Shown here piece after piece: positions 1-8,715 of a stretch of 64,000 nucleotides of DNA (positions within the stretch are counted from its first letter, which is position 1; each line of letters begins with the position of its first letter). The position numbers and the translations under genes are program-made. Location: the NCBI GenBank assembly GCA_015068035.1, contig SVLI01000010.1:1-64000 (forward strand). The letters are read 5' to 3'. This DNA is from Oscillospiraceae bacterium. Lineage in GTDB: Bacteria > Bacillota > Clostridia > Oscillospirales > Oscillospiraceae. The notes beneath the pieces were generated by a model. The model was not told where the DNA came from. It saw nothing but the letters and a program-made list of their open reading frames with translations, and did not search any database.

Positions 1-198
1 ACAGTGATCTTAACCCTATTCGATGCCCCTTTTTTTGAGTTAAAATATGGGGCAACTTTTGGAGAAACACCCGAAAACCCCTGTAAATCAAGGGTTTTTG
101 ACCACAGAATGATGTGGAGTACGGTCTCAAGGCCGCCCGTCGCGCTCCCCAGTTCAGCAAGCGCTAAACTGTACTTTTTATACCGCAAAAGCACTCAA

Positions 199-232
199 AA
201 CCCCGGAATTATCGCAATTCCGGGGTTTTTTT
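199..232 (+). terminator. Rho-independent terminator
   Basis: A perfect 10-bp stem (CCCCGGAATT / AATTCCGGGG) with a 5-base loop is followed by seven T. It would end a plus-strand transcript entering from the left edge and insulates the blaI-like promoter downstream. Confidence 0.85.
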
Positions 233-309
233 ATTTACAGGACGTTCGGTGATATACTTTGCTATGCTTTGGTGAGTGCCTTTTGGGATTCGCAGGTAGA
301 AAAACGGTC

Positions 310-359
310 TTGACAAACATTCTCTACAATTGTAGAATATAATTACACTACAATTGTAG
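310..359 (+). promoter_or_regulatory. Promoter with two BlaI/MecI-type operators
   Basis: The -35 box TTGACA (310-315) and -10 box TAGAAT (333-338) are 17 bp apart. Two identical palindromes CTACAATTGTAG lie at 324-335 and 348-359, 24 bp centre to centre. Each contains TACA-N2-TGTA, the known BlaI/MecI operator core. One sits in the spacer and overlaps the -10 box, and the other covers the expected transcription start. Autorepression by the product of the gene starting at 373 is the natural inference. Confidence 0.85.
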
Positions 360-372
360 AGGAAGTGATTTG

Positions 373-750
373 ATGCGGGATGCGATGCGACGCCTGCCGG
401 ATGCGGAGCTGGAAGTTATGCAGGCGATTTGGGCCTGCGAGGCGCCGGTTGCAAGGGCTGAAATTGAAGAAATCCTATTCAAGACGCACCCGATGGCGAT
501 GACGACTTTGCTGACGCTGCTTAGCAGATTGGCTGAGAAAGGATTTGTCCGGATCGAGAAGATTGGTCGGAGTTCGCGGTATACTCCGCTTGTGAGCCAG
601 GAAGATTACCTTTCTGCGCAGAGCAGGCGCTTTGTGCATAAGCTCTGCGGCGGCAGCATATCCACATTCGCCGCGGCTCTGTGCAACAGCGGCTTGACGA
701 AGGAGGAACTGACCGAGCTTCGCGAAATGCTGGAGAGGGGAACGCTATGA
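373..750 (+). CDS. BlaI/MecI/CopY-family transcriptional repressor
   Basis: This is a 125-residue winged-helix repressor of the BlaI/MecI family. The N-terminal part (LPDAELEVMQAIW, then a TTLLTLLSRLAEKGFV recognition segment) is typical, followed by a C-terminal dimerisation part. The ATG at 373 is preferred over an in-frame TTG at 370 because GAGGAAG sits 7-8 bases upstream of the ATG. The stop overlaps the start of the M56 peptidase gene (ATGA), so the two are translationally coupled. It should bind the two TACA-N2-TGTA palindromes upstream. In known systems the repressor is cleaved after the partner peptidase senses a signal. The regulated target beyond the pair itself is unknown, and no beta-lactamase or PBP2a gene lies nearby. 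Confidence 0.88.
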   Translation: MRDAMRRLPDAELEVMQAIWACEAPVARAEIEEILFKTHPMAMTTLLTLLSRLAEKGFVRIEKIGRSSRYTPLVSQEDYLSAQSRRFVHKLCGGSISTFAAALCNSGLTKEELTELREMLERGTL

Positions 751-2216
751 TCCTGCTCCGTGTGTTTTGGGCGCTGCTTCTTGCCGGCTTCGTTGCCTAT
801 GCTTTTCACCGCGCCTGGAAATGGGAGCATGGCACGCCCATGCCGGAGACGATCTTTGGCGACGCGAGGACAAAGGAAACCACGGTATGGCTTGACCCGT
901 CCGGTCTTCCCGTGATTTTGCTGTTCATTCTGATCCTGCTTGGCGCGATGGACGGCAGAGACGGCGTGGAACGCTTTTTGTCCCTGTCATTGGACGTCAT
1001 GTTTGTCATCAGCATATATTTTCTGCTGCTCACCGTTCTGCTGCCGGTTTTCCGCAAACACTTCAGCGCCCGCGCCTGCGCCACCATGTGGATATTGCCT
1101 GTGTTTATGTTTTGGCAGGCGCATATTCTGCTCCGGAATGCACCCGTTCCGTCAATTGTGATCTACATTCCCTCGAATGTTCTTGAAGTCCTGTTTCTGA
1201 TCTGGATTGTCGGTTTCGTTGTGGTGTTTGCATACAAGTTCATCGCGCATTTTATATTCCGTCACAGCGTGATGTCTGCCTCGGTGCCCGTCAGCGATCC
1301 GGCGGTGCTGGAGCTCTTTGAGGAGGAGCTGATGGCGCTTGAGTACTATCGTCCGGTTCGTCTGGTGATCAGCTCGGCTGTGACCGCGCCGCTGTCCATG
1401 GGTAGAACAAAGCGAAGCCGCGTGACGGTTCTGCCGAACCGGGAGTTCACGCAGCAGGAGCTGCAGTTCGTTTTTCGGCATGAGATTCACCATCTGCAGA
1501 GAGGGGATGTCAGCAACAAAATTTTCTTTGCCTTCTGCCAGGCACTTTGCTGGTTTAATCCGCTGATTTGGCTTGCGACCCGCAAGGCCAGCGACGACCT
1601 TGAGCTCTCCTGCGACGAGATTGTGCTGGAGGAAATGGATGAACAGACGCGCAGGAAGTATGCGGAGCTGCTTTTGAACACCGCGGGACGCTCGGGAGGC
1701 TTTACAACCTGTCTGTCCGCGGCGGCGGAAACCATGCGCTATCGGCTGAAAAACGTTGTGACCGTGCGCAAGCGCTGGCGCGGCACAGTGCTTTTGGCGA
1801 TCGCCATGTTCCTTTGCGTGATGGCCTACGGCACATTTGGCGTCAGCAATGACAGGGGCACGGTGGCGGAGCTGATCACAGAGTATCGCACGGCTGAGGA
1901 TGTCCGCGCGGTGTTCTACCAGCCGGAGGGCGGCACGCAGCTGCACGAAGTGCATGCCCGGGAGGATGCGCTGTTTGCCTATCTTTCATCGCTTGAGACG
2001 GAGAAATTCAGCAGCGCAAATGAGATGCATGATTTCGGCGGGCAGCGGATTTCCTTGACGCTGGATAAACACGGCACGATGGTGATGACCTTCCACGACC
2101 GGTTCATCGAAGTGTATCATTATCATAACGGCGGCAAAGCCGAATACTATTACCTGCGCTCTGCCCTTGACTGGGATGCAGTCACTGGATGTCTGGATTT
2201 GGAAGCGGAGCGGTAA
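747..2216 (+). CDS. M56-family (BlaR1/MecR1-like) membrane metallopeptidase without a beta-lactam sensor domain
   Basis: This 489-residue protein has several N-terminal hydrophobic segments. A cytoplasmic zinc-peptidase domain carries H245-E246-I-H-H249 (HExxH) and a downstream LELSCDEIVLEE segment, both typical of peptidase family M56. One more membrane segment (VLLAIAMFLCVMAYGTF) precedes an extracellular tail of about 115 residues. Classical BlaR1/MecR1 end in a penicillin-binding transpeptidase-like sensor of about 250 residues. That domain is absent, and the tail has no S-x-x-K motif that I can see. The start overlaps the blaI-like stop by 4 bases. It probably senses an unidentified envelope signal and inactivates the co-encoded repressor. 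Confidence 0.82.
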   Translation: MILLRVFWALLLAGFVAYAFHRAWKWEHGTPMPETIFGDARTKETTVWLDPSGLPVILLFILILLGAMDGRDGVERFLSLSLDVMFVISIYFLLLTVLLPVFRKHFSARACATMWILPVFMFWQAHILLRNAPVPSIVIYIPSNVLEVLFLIWIVGFVVVFAYKFIAHFIFRHSVMSASVPVSDPAVLELFEEELMALEYYRPVRLVISSAVTAPLSMGRTKRSRVTVLPNREFTQQELQFVFRHEIHHLQRGDVSNKIFFAFCQALCWFNPLIWLATRKASDDLELSCDEIVLEEMDEQTRRKYAELLLNTAGRSGGFTTCLSAAAETMRYRLKNVVTVRKRWRGTVLLAIAMFLCVMAYGTFGVSNDRGTVAELITEYRTAEDVRAVFYQPEGGTQLHEVHAREDALFAYLSSLETEKFSSANEMHDFGGQRISLTLDKHGTMVMTFHDRFIEVYHYHNGGKAEYYYLRSALDWDAVTGCLDLEAER

Positions 2217-2247
2217 AAGTGTTTTCTGCGAAAGAATCCAACATAAG

Positions 2248-2277
2248 AGCGCCCGGTGAGATAACTTGCCGGGCGCT
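2248..2277 (+). terminator. Probable terminator after the M56 peptidase gene
   Basis: A 9-bp stem (AGCGCCCGG / CCGGGCGCT) with a 12-base loop is followed by only a short T run (TTG). The stem is strong but the weak U-tract makes its efficiency uncertain. Confidence 0.55.
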
Positions 2278-2411
2278 TTGTGTGATTGTGGCACGGAGTA
2301 TGTCATCCAGGCTGCTGCGCAAGGATGTTTATCTTGAAAATCCCTGCGCAACAAATCATTGCTTGACTTATTCATGTATTTCTTTCTAAGATCGAGGCGA
2401 GGTGATGATGA

Positions 2412-3095
2412 ATGTCTATTTCGAATAACTTACGCCAACTCCGTTTGAATTCCGGCATGACGCAGGAACAGGTCGCGGAAAAGATTGGGCTTACACGTCA
2501 GGCGCTTTCCAGCTATGAGTCCGGACGAACACGCCCCGATATTGACATGCTTGTGCGCTTGAGCGAAGTCTATGAAACGGATATTGACGGCATCGTTTAC
2601 GGTCAGGATCGTGCGCTGAAATCCATGCGGATTCTCAAACGGGTTTCAATATTTCTCCATGCGATCATAACGCTCTTGACGGTAATGAGCTCTGCCTTCC
2701 TTTGGAGCGCCAACCGGTTTTATGCAATACAACCGGGACAAGTTTCGGCGGAGGAGAAGATACTCCTTGAGACCCACATTCGCTTAAGCACGGCCTGGAA
2801 GACTGTAGACGGTGTAATCCTGACCGTTGCATTTGTCGGTTTCTTATCGCTCCTGCTCCTGTGCGCAGCGTGGAGATGCCGGATTCCGATGAAATCGAAG
2901 CTTATATATGCTGCATCTCTTGCAGCCGGTATTCTTGCGATTGCAGCGCTTTTTGGAATAATTGACCCTGTATATGCGCCGCTAAACTATTTGATTACCC
3001 CGATATGTGTTGTCGCAGAAATGCTTATTCTGTTTGCAATACATTTTGTGAGTGAATTTATTCAAAAGCGGCGCGGAAAAGGGAGCGAACACTAA
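2412..3095 (+). CDS. XRE-family helix-turn-helix regulator with a C-terminal membrane domain
   Basis: This is a 227-residue protein. Residues 1-65 form a Cro/CI-type HTH (LRQLRLNSGMTQEQVAEKIG, LTRQALSSYESGRTRPDID). About four hydrophobic segments follow (around 75-95, 135-155, 163-185 and 190-215), and the C-terminus is basic (QKRRGKG). HTH proteins with membrane anchors are common in Clostridia and usually of unknown signal. A ribosome site (GAGGCGAGGTG) lies upstream of the ATG. A possible -35 TTGACT is at 2363-2368, but the -10 is poor. The gene stands alone and its targets are unknown. Confidence 0.75.
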   Translation: MSISNNLRQLRLNSGMTQEQVAEKIGLTRQALSSYESGRTRPDIDMLVRLSEVYETDIDGIVYGQDRALKSMRILKRVSIFLHAIITLLTVMSSAFLWSANRFYAIQPGQVSAEEKILLETHIRLSTAWKTVDGVILTVAFVGFLSLLLLCAAWRCRIPMKSKLIYAASLAAGILAIAALFGIIDPVYAPLNYLITPICVVAEMLILFAIHFVSEFIQKRRGKGSEH

Positions 3096-3261
3096 GACGG
3101 ATGATCCGTATGAAACTTGGAAATGATGGCCGGAATTACAGGCGTTACATTGCTTTATGCGCAAAATGCACAGCGTATTGTGAAAAAGGTGCCTTGTTTT
3201 GCGCAGCTTCAACCAAAATAGCAAAATATTAAAAATATTCATAAAATTATGAAAATAGGAC

Positions 3262-3290
3262 TTGATTATTCAATATATATGCATTATATT
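3262..3290 (+). promoter_or_regulatory. Promoter of the amino-acid ABC transporter operon
   Basis: TTGATT (3262-3267) and TATATT (3285-3290) are separated by 17 bp within an AT-rich stretch. About 37 bases downstream begins the binding-protein gene, which has a strong AAAGGAGATC ribosome site. Confidence 0.7.
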
Positions 3291-3327
3291 AGACCTGTAA
3301 TTTAATTATAAAGGAGATCATCCAAAA

Positions 3328-4200
3328 ATGAAAAAGCTTATTGCTTTGCTGCTCGCGCTCGTCATGGTTTTTGCCATGTGCGCATGCGGCAATACCGAAC
3401 CCGAGAAGGAGCCCGAGAACGAGGCCAATAATGAACCCGCCAACACCGACGAAATCACTACGCTGGTTCCCGGCACGCTGACGGTTGCCACTTCTCCGGA
3501 CTTTGCTCCCTATGAGTTCTATGCTCTGGACGAGGAAGGCAATGCTGTTCTCGCCGGCTTCGAAGTCGCGCTTGCACAGTACATCGCGGATTACTGCGGC
3601 CTCGAGCTGGAAATCATCCCCATGGACTTTGACGGCACCCTCGCGGAGCTGCAGAAGGGTTCTGTTGACCTCGGCATGGCCGGTTACTCTCCCAAGCCCG
3701 AGCGTGAAGAGATCATGGACTTCTCTGACGTCTTCTACACCGGCGGTCAGTCCTTTGTCTGCCTGAAGGGCAATGAGGACAAGTTCAAGAGCCTTGACGA
3801 CCTCAACAATGCGGACCTCTCCGTTGGTGCCCAGACCGGCTCCATCCAGGTTGACTTGGCGAATGAATTCTCCGCGGATGCTGATATTGTTGAGCTGGTC
3901 AAGGTCACCGATATCATCGCTGAGATTCTCGATGGCAAGCTGGACGGTGGTTATATTGAGACCGCTGTTGCCAAGACCTATGCTGTGAACTATCCGGACC
4001 TCTGCGTGGTTCTCGATGTTCCCTATGATGCGGAAGGCAGCGTTGTCGGCGTCAACAAGGGCAACGAAGCGCTCCTGAAGGCCGTTAACGAGGCAATCAA
4101 CAAGGCCCTGTCCGACGGCAGCATGGATCAGTTCGTGGCCGAGGCCAACGAGCTCGCCGCCGGCGATATCTACGAAGGCCTGCTTGAGTCCGAAGGCTGA
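3328..4200 (+). CDS. Amino-acid ABC transporter substrate-binding lipoprotein (family 3)
   Basis: This 290-residue extracytoplasmic solute-binding protein belongs to the polar amino-acid family (SBP_bac_3). A lipoprotein signal peptide ends in a Met-Cys-Ala-Cys lipobox, with Cys20 the likely lipidated residue. An acidic Glu/Asn linker follows, then the binding fold beginning LTVATSPDFAPYEF. The segment GFEVALAQYIADYCGL and the DLGMAGYSPKPEREEIMDFS region are characteristic. It is first in an operon with permease, ATPase and amidohydrolase genes. A stem-loop after the stop may raise its expression relative to the permease. The exact ligand cannot be read from the sequence. Confidence 0.9.
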   Translation: MKKLIALLLALVMVFAMCACGNTEPEKEPENEANNEPANTDEITTLVPGTLTVATSPDFAPYEFYALDEEGNAVLAGFEVALAQYIADYCGLELEIIPMDFDGTLAELQKGSVDLGMAGYSPKPEREEIMDFSDVFYTGGQSFVCLKGNEDKFKSLDDLNNADLSVGAQTGSIQVDLANEFSADADIVELVKVTDIIAEILDGKLDGGYIETAVAKTYAVNYPDLCVVLDVPYDAEGSVVGVNKGNEALLKAVNEAINKALSDGSMDQFVAEANELAAGDIYEGLLESEG

Positions 4201-4230
4201 TTTACATATCTGATTTGAGCGATTCTTTTC

Positions 4231-4262
4231 AGTCCCTCTCTGCCTTCCGGTGGAGAGGGACT
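4231..4262 (+). terminator. Intercistronic stem-loop between binding protein and permease genes
   Basis: A 10-bp stem (AGTCCCTCTC / GAGAGGGACT) with a 12-base loop lies in the 93-base gap. There is no T tract after it. It more likely protects the 3' end of the abundant binding-protein message, or acts as a partial attenuator, than fully terminates transcription. Confidence 0.55.
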
Positions 4263-4293
4263 GTTATCACGTTAATTGAAGGAGTGTAATGCC

Positions 4294-5133
4294 TTGTTCA
4301 CTGCTGCAGGATTCAAACGCGCGTTTGAATATTTGACACTATTTGAGCAGGGACTGGTCTGCACCGTCATGCTCTCGGCCTTTACGGTCATTTTTGGCTT
4401 TATATTGGCGCTCGTTCTTGCGCTGATGAGGCTTTCGAACATTTGCCCGTTTGCTTTTCTCAGAACGGACAGGGAGGGGCATCTGCGTGAGCAGGGCTTC
4501 CTCTTCCGGCTGAGCAAGTTTAATCCGATCAGCTTTATTGCCTCGGTCTACGTTGAGGTTTTCCGCGCGACGCCTTTGCTCGTGCAGATCTTCATCGTTT
4601 ATTACGTTGTGCTGGCGGATTTGCCGCTTCCGACGTTCAAGCTGTTTGGTATGATCCGCTTTAACCGCTTTATCCCCGGCGTTATCGCGCTGAGCATGAA
4701 CTCCGGCGCCTATCTGTCGGAGATTATCCGAGCCGGCATCCAGTCCATCGACGGTGGTCAGACCGAAGCGGCAAGAAGCCTCGGCATGTCGCAGATGCAG
4801 AACATGCGCCACATCGTGCTGCCGCAGGCCATTAAGAACATTTTGCCTGCGATCGCAAACGAGTTTGTTACGATTATTAAGGAGTCAGCCATCTGCTATA
4901 CCATCGGCGTGCAGGAGATCATGTCGGCGGTTACGTCGATTCGTGGCGCGACGTTCCGCATCGCGGAGCCGCTCATCATCGCAACGGCGATTTACTTCTG
5001 CCTGACCTTCCCGACCAGCAAGATCATCGCGTACTTTGAAAAGCGTATGGGTGCCGGTGATAAGCGAAACGGCGGCGGAAGGAAGGCCAAAAAGGCTGCG
5101 GCCGCGCTTGCGAAAAGGAGGAACCAGCTGTGA
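4294..5133 (+). CDS. Amino-acid ABC transporter permease
   Basis: This is a 279-residue inner-membrane permease of the HisM/GlnP type. It has several membrane segments and an [23 protein letters not shown]-type EAA loop near residues 155-180 that couples to the ATPase. The TTG at 4294 is chosen because GAAGGAG (4278-4284) lies 9 bases before it; the longer frame from 4276 would overlap this ribosome site. An insertion of about 30 hydrophilic residues ([17 protein letters not shown]) after the first membrane segment is unusual for the family, though such loops occur in some Clostridia. The C-terminus is strongly basic. The stop overlaps the ATPase start by 4 bases. Confidence 0.88.
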   Translation: MFTAAGFKRAFEYLTLFEQGLVCTVMLSAFTVIFGFILALVLALMRLSNICPFAFLRTDREGHLREQGFLFRLSKFNPISFIASVYVEVFRATPLLVQIFIVYYVVLADLPLPTFKLFGMIRFNRFIPGVIALSMNSGAYLSEIIRAGIQSIDGGQTEAARSLGMSQMQNMRHIVLPQAIKNILPAIANEFVTIIKESAICYTIGVQEIMSAVTSIRGATFRIAEPLIIATAIYFCLTFPTSKIIAYFEKRMGAGDKRNGGGRKAKKAAAALAKRRNQL

Positions 5134-5903
5134 CAGATATATTGATCCGTGTCCGTGGCCTGAAGAAGTACTACAATCTGGGCGCGATCAAGGCGCTTGA
5201 CGGCATTGATGCCGATATCAACAAGGGCGATGTGATCACAGTGATCGGCCCTTCCGGCGGCGGCAAGTCGACATTCCTGCGCTCTCTGAATCTTTTGGAA
5301 GTGCCGACTGAGGGCAGCATCATCTTTAACGGCGTGGACATCACAAAGAAGAAAGAGCTCAATTCCGAGGGGAAAATGGTGAGGCTGGACCTGAATAAGC
5401 ACCGTGAAAAGATGGGCATGGTATTCCAGCACTTCAACCTTTTCCCGCATCTTTCGATTCTGGAGAATATGACGCTTGCGCCGATCAAGGTCAAGGGCAT
5501 GAACAAAATCGAAGCGGAAGATAAAGCAATCGCTCTGCTGGAGCGAGTCGGGCTTGGAGACCGCGCAATCGCCTATCCCATCCAGCTCTCCGGCGGACAG
5601 AAACAGCGTGTGGCAATTGTTCGCGCGCTGATGATGGAGCCGGAAGTTATGCTCTTTGACGAACCGACAAGCGCGCTGGACCCCGAGATGGTCGGTGAGG
5701 TGCTGGAGGTTATGAAGGAGCTTGCGGAAAGCGGCATGACCATGGTGGTTGTCACGCATGAGATGGGCTTTGCGCGAGAGGTCGGAACCCGCACCTTCTT
5801 CCTCTGCGAGGGCAAACTTATGGAGGAAGGCACCCCGGACGAGATTTTCAACAACCCGCAGAATCCGAGACTTCAGGATTTCCTGAGTAAGGTATTGATA
5901 TGA
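5130..5903 (+). CDS. Amino-acid ABC transporter ATP-binding protein
   Basis: This 257-residue ATPase of the GlnQ/HisP type has Walker [10 protein letters not shown] (residues 40-48), a Q-loop ([11 protein letters not shown]), the signature LSGGQ, Walker [14 protein letters not shown] and the switch histidine in VVTHEM. The start is GTG at 5130, preceded by AAAGGAGG. It overlaps the permease stop (GTGA), and its own stop overlaps the start of the amidohydrolase gene (ATGA). The three transporter genes and the amidohydrolase therefore form one tightly coupled operon. Confidence 0.93.
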   Translation: MTDILIRVRGLKKYYNLGAIKALDGIDADINKGDVITVIGPSGGGKSTFLRSLNLLEVPTEGSIIFNGVDITKKKELNSEGKMVRLDLNKHREKMGMVFQHFNLFPHLSILENMTLAPIKVKGMNKIEAEDKAIALLERVGLGDRAIAYPIQLSGGQKQRVAIVRALMMEPEVMLFDEPTSALDPEMVGEVLEVMKELAESGMTMVVVTHEMGFAREVGTRTFFLCEGKLMEEGTPDEIFNNPQNPRLQDFLSKVLI

Positions 5904-7354
5904 GCGAATTCAAAAAACAGATACTGGATTATATCGACGCTCACGCCAATGATTTCATCGGCGTGAGCGATGCAATATGGGAATATGCAGAGCTTTCTTT
6001 AAAGGAATTCAAATCTGCAGCGCTGTATTGCAAGGTGTTGCGCGAGAACGGATTTGCTGTTGAGGAAGGCCTTTGCGGTGTGCAGACGGCTTTTTCCGGC
6101 AGCTTCGGCTCGGGAAAGCCTGTAATCGGCATTTTGGGCGAGTTTGACGCGCTTTCCGGCTTGAGCCAGACCGGCGGTGTGGCAGAGAAGATGCCGCAAC
6201 TGCCCGGCGGTGGCGGACACGGCTGCGGGCACAATCTGCTCGGCGCAGGCTCGCTCGCGGCGGCTTTTGCGGTCAAGGATTATCTCGAAAAAACAGGGAA
6301 GTCCGGAACGGTTATCTATTTTGGCTGCCCTGGAGAGGAAGGCGGCGCCGGCAAAGCCTTTATGGCGCGCGAGGGCGCTTGGGAAAAGCTGGATGTTGCG
6401 ATCACGTGGCATCCCGCCGATGTCAACCGTGTGGTTTCCGGCTCTTGCCTTTCCTGCATTCAAAAGGAGTATACTTTCCACGGAATCGCTTCTCACGCTG
6501 CCGGAGACCCGGAGCGCGGACGCAGCGCACTGGATGCGGTTGAGCTGCTCAACATCGGTGTGCAGTATCTGCGTGAGCATATGCCGCAAACCGCGCGTGT
6601 GCATTACGCCATTACGGACGGCGGCGGCTTGTCGCCGAACGTCGTGCAGCCGACGGCGAGCGTGCTCTATATGGTCCGCGACCATCTTGTCGGCGAAGCG
6701 CTGAAGCTTGAAAAACGAGTGGACAAGATCGCAGAGGCTGCCGCCATGATGACGGAGACCGAAGTATCCGTGCGCTTTATTGACGGCTGTGCGAATACAC
6801 TTGCCAATAAGGCGCTCGAGGAACTGATGTACAGGAATTTTGCGGAAGTGCCTGTGCCGGAATACACTGCGGAAGAGCTTGACTATGCTGAGGCGCTGGT
6901 CAAATCCTATGAGTCCGGCCCGCCGAGACCGCTTGCGCAAATTTATGCCAACGAGTTTGGTGACAATGAGATCGCCTTGATCAACGAGAAAACCGATGGT
7001 GGAAAGAAAGTCATCAACAATTTCCTGATGCCCTACAAATTCTCCAAAACGGTGGAAATGGGCTCGACGGACGTTGGCGATGTGAGCTGGCAAACGCCAA
7101 CCGTGCAGATCGATGCGGCTTGCCAGCCGAACGGTTCTCCCGGACATTCGTGGCAGAACGTGTCCTGCGGAAAGAGCAGCATCGGCTATAAAGGCATGCT
7201 GTATGCAGCCAAAGCGCTTGCCTTCCTTGCAGCGGATATTTTGGAAGACCCGTCGCTGCTGGATGCGCCGAGAGCGGAATTTGAGAAAACGGTGAAAGCC
7301 GCGGGCGGTTACGACTGCCCCATTCCTCCCGACGCTGTGCCAACGGCGCTATAA
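5900..7354 (+). CDS. M20-family amidohydrolase (AbgB-like)
   Basis: This 484-residue protein belongs to the M20 aminoacylase/carboxypeptidase family, closest in layout to AbgB (p-aminobenzoyl-glutamate hydrolase subunit). Metal-binding signatures include HGCGHN (about residue 108), the PGEEGGAGK segment and a late [10 protein letters not shown] region. The lid/dimerisation domain lies between them ([24 protein letters not shown]). Its start overlaps the ATPase stop, so it is translationally coupled to the transporter. The context suggests that an imported N-acyl or amide-linked amino acid is hydrolysed in the cytoplasm. AbgB function in E. coli needs AbgA, which is not present here, so the substrate assignment stays open. 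Confidence 0.85.
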   Translation: MSEFKKQILDYIDAHANDFIGVSDAIWEYAELSLKEFKSAALYCKVLRENGFAVEEGLCGVQTAFSGSFGSGKPVIGILGEFDALSGLSQTGGVAEKMPQLPGGGGHGCGHNLLGAGSLAAAFAVKDYLEKTGKSGTVIYFGCPGEEGGAGKAFMAREGAWEKLDVAITWHPADVNRVVSGSCLSCIQKEYTFHGIASHAAGDPERGRSALDAVELLNIGVQYLREHMPQTARVHYAITDGGGLSPNVVQPTASVLYMVRDHLVGEALKLEKRVDKIAEAAAMMTETEVSVRFIDGCANTLANKALEELMYRNFAEVPVPEYTAEELDYAEALVKSYESGPPRPLAQIYANEFGDNEIALINEKTDGGKKVINNFLMPYKFSKTVEMGSTDVGDVSWQTPTVQIDAACQPNGSPGHSWQNVSCGKSSIGYKGMLYAAKALAFLAADILEDPSLLDAPRAEFEKTVKAAGGYDCPIPPDAVPTAL

Positions 7355-7383
7355 ATGAACAGCTGAAGCAAATGAAATAAAGA

Positions 7384-7420
7384 AATCCCCCGGAAATACA
7401 ATGTTTTCCGGGGGATTTTT
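7384..7420. terminator. Bidirectional terminator between the amidohydrolase and esterase genes
   Basis: The stem AATCCCCCGGAAA / TTTCCGGGGGATT has a 7-base loop and T-rich flanks on both sides. It can end the plus-strand ABC operon and the minus-strand esterase transcript. Confidence 0.85.
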
Positions 7421-7516
7421 ATTTGCATTACTGTGCACTTATTCTCTGTGCTGTGCACGTTTTAAGCTGCGCTGACGCGACGTTACGGAGAAATCCGTGT
7501 GTGGTGGGAGAAACAA

Positions 7517-8470
7517 TCACACGCCCTTAAAAAGGACCTTCAGCGCGTTCCAGTAATAGTAGGGAACCAGGTAGTCGGTATGATAGTAATCAGAGACACA
7601 GAAATAGATGTTGTTGGCGGTGGGATCATCGCCGTAGGAGAAGCAAGGCTCCTTCGTCAGGAAGCCCATCTCCCGCGTCATCTCAACAATGTCCCGCTGG
7701 CCGCCGTTGCAGGCATAGATGAAGAAGGGCAGCTCGGGATTGGCCTTGATGGGCGTGGTGACGTAGTCAATGACGTTCTGATCCGTCCGGTCAGCTTTGC
7801 TGATATTGTCCACAAAGACGTCACAGCTGATGGGCACATACCATCTGAAATAATCAAAGCTGTGATGAATCATGCGCCAGGTCATCGCGCCGCCGCGGGA
7901 ATAGCCGGAGAATGCGCGGTGATCGCGCGAGGCCTTGATCCCTTCTTCGGTGGCGGATTCCAGATAAGTGTTGTAGCGGGTCTCCACCGCGGGGATGATG
8001 CTCTCAACCACTTCGCGGTAGAAATAAGGCGGCAGGGCCTTCCAGAAGCCGTCTCCGGCCTCGACCATGCCCGACTTTATGCGCTCGGCGGTGTCACGGA
8101 TCGGATTCATATAGTAGGTGGTCGAAACGATGATGCAAGGCTCAATCTCGCCGCTTTCGAAGAGCATATCGAGCATGGGCTCGTTTCCGCCGCGGGACAA
8201 AATGGACGGCTCGCAGGTGTTGCCGTGCTGGTAATAGAGAACATTGTAGCGCTTGGACTTGTCCTCGGGATCATAGCCGTAGGGAAGATAGACATAGCAA
8301 TACTTGTGGTAGGTGAGGCCGTTTCCGTATACTGCGGTGTCATATTCCACAATCTCGGTAGTGCCGCGCTTGGTGGCAACTGCCGTGCGCAGGCCGGGAT
8401 GCTCCTCAAAAACGGTCTCAAAATCAATGATCTCGCCGGGTTTGCCGATTACTTTTCTAAATTCGCTCAT
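7517..8470 (-). CDS. Alpha/beta-hydrolase esterase (feruloyl-esterase/esterase D type)
   Basis: This 317-residue hydrolase resembles the Fes/XynZ feruloyl-esterase family. The nucleophile elbow is FSGYSRGGAMTW (G-Y-S-R-G, about residue 183). An oxyanion-side VLYYQHGN segment lies near residue 95. The start ATG has AGAGGAG 8 bases upstream. There is no signal peptide, so it is probably cytoplasmic. The gene is monocistronic, with its own promoter (8607-8635) and terminator. Substrates such as hydroxycinnamoyl or acetylated-sugar esters are typical of the family but not provable here. Confidence 0.78.
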   Translation of the reverse strand: MSEFRKVIGKPGEIIDFETVFEEHPGLRTAVATKRGTTEIVEYDTAVYGNGLTYHKYCYVYLPYGYDPEDKSKRYNVLYYQHGNTCEPSILSRGGNEPMLDMLFESGEIEPCIIVSTTYYMNPIRDTAERIKSGMVEAGDGFWKALPPYFYREVVESIIPAVETRYNTYLESATEEGIKASRDHRAFSGYSRGGAMTWRMIHHSFDYFRWYVPISCDVFVDNISKADRTDQNVIDYVTTPIKANPELPFFIYACNGGQRDIVEMTREMGFLTKEPCFSYGDDPTANNIYFCVSDYYHTDYLVPYYYWNALKVLFKGV

Positions 8471-8606
8471 CGTGCAGTCTCCTCTTTAAGTTATGTATTT
8501 GAATGGTTTATACAAGAACAATTTGCCTCCTGCGCGGGTTATCGTGACGCCAGTTGCAAGGCATGCATAATGGCGCAATCTCCGCGCTGAAATAATTTCT
8601 GTGTTA

Positions 8607-8635
8607 AGTATAACATATCACGGTCCACGCGGCAA
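8607..8635 (-). promoter_or_regulatory. Promoter of the esterase gene
   Basis: On the minus strand, TTGCCG (8630-8635) and TATACT (8607-8612) are 17 bp apart. The start codon is about 140 bases downstream. The rest of the 8471-8606 leader shows no motif I recognise. Confidence 0.55.
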
Positions 8636-8655
8636 TATTAACTTTGCCGCAATAA

Positions 8656-8692
8656 AAAACCCCCGAAACTGCCGCAGCAGATTCGGGGGGTT
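8656..8692 (-). terminator. Terminator of the CODH/ACS operon
   Basis: The stem AACCCCCCGAA / TTCGGGGGTT (minus orientation) is followed by a run of T and lies 24 bases after the acsB stop. It ends the cooT-cooS-cooC-acsB transcript. Confidence 0.88.
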
Positions 8693-8715
8693 TATATCTT
8701 TTAAGCAAAAATCGC

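Larger units (their letters stand above)
1..372. other. Left-edge intergenic region without a recognised gene
   Basis: I find no supportable coding gene here. The only open frame reads straight through a perfect terminator and has no recognisable protein character. The region ends with the BlaI-type promoter and operators described separately. The upstream gene that uses the terminator at about 199-232 must lie mostly or entirely outside the window. Confidence 0.6.

Noticed and set aside
61-200. tRNA-like or integrase-end sequence at the left edge
   Set aside because: There is no T-loop GTTCRAAT sequence, no cloverleaf by eye and no supportable protein end.
7499-8590. 363-codon plus-strand frame opposite the esterase gene
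   Set aside because: The esterase has a nucleophile elbow, ribosome site, promoter and terminator on the minus strand. The plus frame is a shadow.
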